From: Treponema sp.
GTDB taxonomy: Bacteria; Spirochaetota; Spirochaetia; Treponematales; Breznakiellaceae
Length of the DNA stretch: 7,659 nt
Assembly (NCBI GenBank): GCA_031274565.1
Contig: JAISPY010000173.1
Coordinates: 1-7,659, forward strand
Reading direction: 5' to 3'
In this document: piece by piece, positions 4,465 through 7,659 of the stretch
How the letters are laid out: each line of letters starts with the position of its first letter
Position numbering within the stretch: the first letter of the stretch is position 1
Notes under the pieces: model-generated
Told to the model about the DNA's origin: nothing
The model's database searches: none
The model's input: the letters and a program-made list of their open reading frames with translations, nothing else
Program-made: the position numbers and the translations under genes

Positions 4465-5892
4465 ATGATTGCGAAACAGACTGCCCATAAATCCCGAGTT
4501 AAACCGGAGGATATCTTTATCGATACCGAGTACATCGAAGGGCTTTTGGCTGAGGCAAAGCATACGGATGATGCCACTATCAGCGCCTACCTGGATAAGG
4601 CGGAACGCTTTGAGGGCCTCAATCACCGGGAAATCGCGGCGCTCCTGGTAAACGATAATCCGGCCCATCTGGAACGGATCTTTGCGGTGGCGGGAAAGAT
4701 CAAGCAGCGGATCTACGGCAACCGCATTGTCATGTTCGCGCCCCTGTACGTGAGCGATTATTGCGTGAACCGTTGCTCCTATTGTAGTTACAACTGCAGC
4801 CATAGCTTCAAACGCCAGAAACTCACCATGGAGGAAGTCAGGGCAGAGGTCCGGATCCTGGAAGCCATGGGTCATAAGCGGCTTGCCCTGGAATCAGGGG
4901 AGCACGATAAAGAATGTCCCATCGACTATATTCTCGATTGCATGCGTACCATCTATGCCATGAAGTTTGAGAATGGGGAGATCCGGCGTATCAACGTCAA
5001 TATTGCGGCCACGACCGTGGACCATTACCGCATGCTCAAAGAGGTCGGTATCGGCACCTACATTCTCTTCCAGGAAACCTACCATCAGCCTACCTATGAA
5101 AAGGTACATCTCGCCGGGCCTAAGCGGGATTTCGGGTATCACCTGACCGCCTTTGACCGGGCCCAGGAAGGGGGCATCGACGACGTGGGCGGGGGCGTGC
5201 TATTCGGGCTTGCAGACCCCTATTTCGAAGTCCTGGGACTCATGATCCACAATGAACACCTGGAATCACGGTTTGGGGTGGGCTTTCACACCATCTCGGT
5301 TCCCCGGATCTGCCCGGCTGAAGGGATGCGGCTGGAAGATTTTCCCTATTTGGTGGACGACGATACCTTTACGAAGCTTGTGGCGGTCATCCGTTTGGCC
5401 GTGCCTTTTACCGGGATGATCCTCTCTACCCGGGAAAGCCATGCCATGCGGAAACGACTCCTGCGCTTGGGGATTTCTCAGATCAGCGCTGGTTCGAGCA
5501 CCGAGGTGGGGGGCTATATGAAACGGGAGCGGCATGAAGAAGCCAATCCTCAGTTTATCGTGAACGATGACCGGAACGCCCTGTCCATCATCACGGAACT
5601 CATGGACGACGATTTTATCCCCAGCTTTTGTACTGCCTGTTACCGGAAAGGCCGCACCGGAGACCGCTTTATGAGCCTCGCCAAGTCCGGGCAGATCAAA
5701 AACGTCTGTCTTCCTAATGCCTTGACCACCCTGTGTGAATACGCCATGGATTACGGGAATCCGGTATTCAAACAGAAGGCAGCCGCAGCCATTACCCGGG
5801 AAATTCCCGAGATCAGTAATGCTAAGATCCGGGTGCTGACCGAACAAAACGTGGAAAAAATCCGCCAGGGTGGCCGGGACTTTTATATTTGA
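4465..5892 (+). CDS. hydG: [FeFe]-hydrogenase maturation radical SAM enzyme HydG (tyrosine lyase)
   Basis: HydG is a cytoplasmic radical SAM enzyme that cleaves tyrosine to p-cresol and dehydroglycine, converts the latter to CO and cyanide, and loads them on iron to make the Fe(CO)2(CN)-cysteine synthon for the H-cluster. The 475-residue length is typical. The radical SAM cluster motif is C-x3-C-x2-C at Cys100, Cys104 and Cys107 (DYCVNRCSYCSYNC). The HydG-specific C-terminal auxiliary cluster motif C-x2-C-x22-C is intact at Cys389, Cys392 and Cys415 (FCTACYRKGRTGDRF...). This motif separates HydG from ThiH, its close relative. His275 (FHTISVPR) is a candidate ligand of the labile fifth iron. 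The ribosome site AGGAGG lies inside the end of the preceding gene, one base separates the two, and hydE follows after 24 bases, so co-transcription and probably translational coupling are expected. Confidence 0.98.
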   Translation: MIAKQTAHKSRVKPEDIFIDTEYIEGLLAEAKHTDDATISAYLDKAERFEGLNHREIAALLVNDNPAHLERIFAVAGKIKQRIYGNRIVMFAPLYVSDYCVNRCSYCSYNCSHSFKRQKLTMEEVRAEVRILEAMGHKRLALESGEHDKECPIDYILDCMRTIYAMKFENGEIRRINVNIAATTVDHYRMLKEVGIGTYILFQETYHQPTYEKVHLAGPKRDFGYHLTAFDRAQEGGIDDVGGGVLFGLADPYFEVLGLMIHNEHLESRFGVGFHTISVPRICPAEGMRLEDFPYLVDDDTFTKLVAVIRLAVPFTGMILSTRESHAMRKRLLRLGISQISAGSSTEVGGYMKRERHEEANPQFIVNDDRNALSIITELMDDDFIPSFCTACYRKGRTGDRFMSLAKSGQIKNVCLPNALTTLCEYAMDYGNPVFKQKAAAAITREIPEISNAKIRVLTEQNVEKIRQGGRDFYI

Positions 5893-5916
5893 GCATTTTA
5901 AACAGGGGAGGTGGCC

Positions 5917-6948
5917 ATGTCCGATTTTGCCCTCAACCAAGACGCCGAACTCTTACGGCTCATTACCAGTGATGATCCTGCAGAGCAGGAAGCTCTGTTT
6001 GCCGCCGCACGGCAGCAGCGGGAGGCTTATTACGGCCATGACGTCTATTTCCGGGGACTGGTGGAATTCACCAACTATTGCAAGAACGACTGCTATTACT
6101 GCGGCATCCGCTGCAGTAATAGCAAGGTCAAACGGTACCGGCTCTCCTTAGAACAGATCCTCCAGAGTTGCCGGGTCGGGGATATGCTGGGATTCAGGAC
6201 TTTTGTGCTGCAGGGCGGTGAAGACCCCTGGTTTACGGATCAGCGGATCATCGCAATGGTGGAGGCCATCCGTAAGGAATACCCGAATCATGCGATTACC
6301 CTTTCCATAGGCGAGCGGAGCCGGGAAAGTTATGAGGCGTTTTTCCAGGCCGGCGCGAACCGGTATCTCCTGCGGCATGAAACCGCCAATGAGTCCCACT
6401 ACCGTAAGATGCACCCCGCTTCTATGCGCCTCACCGAGCGGAAGCAGTGCCTTTTTACGCTCAAGGACATTGGCTACCAGGTGGGGGCGGGGTTTATGGT
6501 GGGAACCCCTTTCCAGACCCCGCTCAACCTGGTGGAGGATCTCCGTTTCTTGCAGGAATTGGAACCCCAGATGGTGGGTATCGGGCCGTTTATTCCCCAG
6601 GCAGATACCCCCTTCGGCGGCTATCCAGGGGGAACCTTGGAATTGACCCTCAAGATGGTGGCCCTCACCCGGCTGCTCTTGCCTAAGGCCCTCATTCCGG
6701 CAACCACTGCCCTGGGAACCATCGCGCCGCAGGGCCGGGAAAAAGGACTCCTGGCCGGGGCAAACGTGGTGATGCCTAATCTGTCTCCTAAGGAAGTGCG
6801 GAAGCTCTATGCCTTGTACGATAACAAGATCTGTACCGGAGATGAGGCTGCGGAATGCCGGTTTTGTATGGAAGGCCGGATTAGGAGCTTCGGTTTTGAG
6901 CCGAATATGAGCCGAGGGGACGCGGCGGGCTGGAGCCGCTCCGCGTGA
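5917..6948 (+). CDS. hydE: [FeFe]-hydrogenase maturation radical SAM enzyme HydE
   Basis: HydE is a radical SAM enzyme that takes the Fe(CO)2(CN)Cys complex made by HydG and turns it into the species that dimerises to the di-iron core, before transfer to HydF. The 343-residue protein has the radical SAM motif at Cys55, Cys59 and Cys62 (NYCKNDCYYC), the VLQGGEDPWFTD segment (97-108), and a GTPFQTPLNLVEDLRFL segment (196-212). The optional second cluster motif C-x7-C-x2-C, seen in Thermotoga HydE but missing in some species, is complete at Cys306, Cys314 and Cys317. I chose ATG 5917 over an in-frame GTG at 5911 because GGAGG (5907-5911) gives a 5-base spacing to 5917 whereas the GTG would lie in the ribosome site itself. 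Downstream hydF is absent. Confidence 0.97.
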   Translation: MSDFALNQDAELLRLITSDDPAEQEALFAAARQQREAYYGHDVYFRGLVEFTNYCKNDCYYCGIRCSNSKVKRYRLSLEQILQSCRVGDMLGFRTFVLQGGEDPWFTDQRIIAMVEAIRKEYPNHAITLSIGERSRESYEAFFQAGANRYLLRHETANESHYRKMHPASMRLTERKQCLFTLKDIGYQVGAGFMVGTPFQTPLNLVEDLRFLQELEPQMVGIGPFIPQADTPFGGYPGGTLELTLKMVALTRLLLPKALIPATTALGTIAPQGREKGLLAGANVVMPNLSPKEVRKLYALYDNKICTGDEAAECRFCMEGRIRSFGFEPNMSRGDAAGWSRSA

Positions 6949-6959
6949 AGTGCGTTTGC

Positions 6960-6983
6960 GGGGCTGCGGTTTGAAACAGCCCC
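6960..6983 (+). terminator. Hairpin after hydE, possible terminator
   Basis: GGGGCTG (6960-6966) and CAGCCCC (6977-6983) form a perfect 7-bp GC-rich stem with a 10-nt loop, 12 bases after the hydE stop. No T-run follows, so it may slow or stabilise the 3' end of the transcript without being a classical intrinsic terminator. Confidence 0.4.
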
Positions 6984-7350
6984 AATCTATAGAAGCCAGG
7001 GAACCGCTAGAGGCTAAGAGATGGGCTATGCAACCAAGAGGCGGTTTTTTACCGCAAAGATACTACCGCCGTAACCGCAGCCTGGGCTACCGGTAGATGC
7101 CTTTTGAAAAGGATAGACGTAACATAGCCATACCCTGTTTTGTATTCCCGCTGATACGCCTTCAAATCAGGAATACCACCATAAGCATAACCATAGTAAA
7201 GGTATCCCCCGTTCAATATCTACCGCATGGGGAGTAATGCTACATGAAGAATATCTGCCCGGTGTCAGCTAGAATCACCTTGTTCTGATGGAATGTTCTC
7301 TAACCCGATACAGCGAAGCGCATACGGACCAGTTCATGGAATGTCTTTTT
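6984..7350. other. Intergenic, mostly without recognisable content
   Basis: Apart from a short minus-strand coding remnant (7049-7216) I see no gene, RNA gene or promoter here. A small hairpin GCGGT-TTTTT-ACCGC (about 7041-7055) lies at its left part. Base composition is close to the neighbouring genes until about 7330 and then becomes AT-rich, which marks the border of the next block. Confidence 0.5.
7049..7216 (-). pseudogene. Short minus-strand coding remnant, unknown protein
   Basis: From an in-frame stop just upstream of 7216, a 55-codon frame reads NGGYLYYGYAYGGIPDLKAY, then QREYKTGYGYVTSILFKRHL and PVAQAAVTAVVSLR, ending at TAA 7051-7049. It has no ATG; only a TTG (7216-7214) could start it. 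The Tyr/Gly-rich opening and regular residue pattern look like the C-terminal end of a once longer, perhaps exported, protein. I do not recognise the family. It may also be chance. Confidence 0.25.
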
Positions 7351-7659
7351 TCAATGTATTTTATATATTCCGTATATTCTATTACGTTCTTTCTTTATTC
7401 CATTAACTTCTATTATTTCTATCGAATAATCCAACTGTATCATTTTTAATTGCTCATTAATATTATTCATTTCTTTTTCATAAGAAAAATGTATCGTCAA
7501 CCCTTCCTGCAATTCAAACGAATTCTCCTCAATTTCATTACCCATATTAAATAATAGATCTCGTGTTGAAAGGCATGAAATAAGTATAATTCCATTGTTT
7601 TGACAATAGTTTATACAATTCGTAATTATTTTTTCCCGTTCATCCTTTAGAAATAATTG
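7351..7659 (-). CDS. Probable SAM-dependent methyltransferase, C-terminal part, cut by window edge
   Basis: The minus-strand frame is open from the window edge to the TGA at 7353-7351, 102 residues. It reads LKDEREKIITNCINYCQNNGIILISCLSTRD, split here as helix LKDEREKIITNCINYCQNNG, strand IILISCLS, then NMGNEIEENSFELQEGLTIH, FSYEKEMNNI and IEIIEVNGIK. The order helix, then 'gG-hydrophobic-strand', then an acidic loop, 'F-x-x-x-x-G...H-F-S' and a final I-E-I-I-E strand is the usual end of small class I methyltransferases of the UbiE/TehB kind. The AdoMet-binding motif would be beyond the edge, so the call is a fold-level inference. Codons are strongly A/T-rich (AAT, ATA, GAA, TTA), very unlike hydG/hydE, which suggests horizontal acquisition. 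An internal ATG at 7545 exists but the frame runs further upstream. Confidence 0.55.
   Translation of the reverse strand, partial: QLFLKDEREKIITNCINYCQNNGIILISCLSTRDLLFNMGNEIEENSFELQEGLTIHFSYEKEMNNINEQLKMIQLDYSIEIIEVNGIKKERNRIYGIYKIH

Noticed and set aside
4378..4875. 165-codon minus-strand frame opposite the start of hydG
   Set aside because: It overlaps the radical SAM motif region of hydG on the other strand and has no domain pattern.
5911..5916. GTG at 5911 as the hydE start
   Set aside because: It overlaps the GGAGG ribosome site, while the ATG at 5917 has proper spacing.
5266..5940. 224-codon minus-strand frame opposite hydG and the hydE start
   Set aside because: Antisense to conserved hydG sequence, including the accessory cluster Cys motif; no recognisable protein.

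Overview
The window looks like chromosomal DNA of a strictly anaerobic bacterium that makes [FeFe]-hydrogenase. It carries the maturases hydG and hydE in tandem, preceded by a TM1266-type small regulator gene. Gene content, many decayed genes and ISAs1-type transposase scraps would fit a host-associated spirochaete of the termite-gut Treponema type. That assignment is an inference from gene content only and is weak. Most of the window has balanced to moderately GC-rich coding DNA; the last ~320 bases are clearly AT-rich.

Layout. 1-590 (-): N-terminal part of undecaprenyl-diphosphatase UppP, cut by the window edge. 590-1600: a gene graveyard with two truncated ISAs1-family transposase 5' ends facing each other, then a frameshifted C-terminal remnant of rhamnulose-1-phosphate aldolase (RhaD), then the first ~30 codons of a FucO-like lactaldehyde reductase. 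1672-2820 (-): an intact iron-containing alcohol dehydrogenase with its own promoter. 2821-3248: divergent control region with a repeat/palindrome, a strong sigma-70-type promoter and a ~185-nt leader that contains an intrinsic terminator just before the next gene. 3249-3773 (+): a stand-alone FmdE-family protein with a C-terminal zinc-finger-like module. 3774-4193: a structured intergenic region with two hairpins, a doubtful 35-codon ORF, a promoter, and TGAATCA repeats. 4194-6948 (+): TM1266-family regulator, hydG and hydE, tightly packed as one operon. 6949-7350: a possible terminator hairpin and a short minus-strand coding remnant. 7351-7659 (-): the C-terminal part of an AT-rich gene, probably a SAM-dependent methyltransferase, cut by the window edge.

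How the genes work together. HydG makes CO and cyanide from tyrosine and builds an Fe(CO)2(CN) synthon; HydE processes that synthon toward the di-iron subcluster of the H-cluster, which is assembled on HydF. Neither hydF nor any hydrogenase structural gene is in the window, so they must lie elsewhere if the pathway is complete. FmdE proteins are associated with molybdenum/tungsten enzymes such as formate or formylmethanofuran dehydrogenases, so its position next to the maturases is suggestive of H2/formate metabolism, but the sequence does not prove a link. The rhaD and fucO remnants indicate that a methylpentose (rhamnose/fucose) degradation locus once stood beside the surviving alcohol dehydrogenase.

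Nothing here is clearly a new system. The points most worth following up are the fmdE leader (candidate terminator-controlled RNA element), the double-hairpin region before the hyd operon, and the AT-rich block at the right edge.
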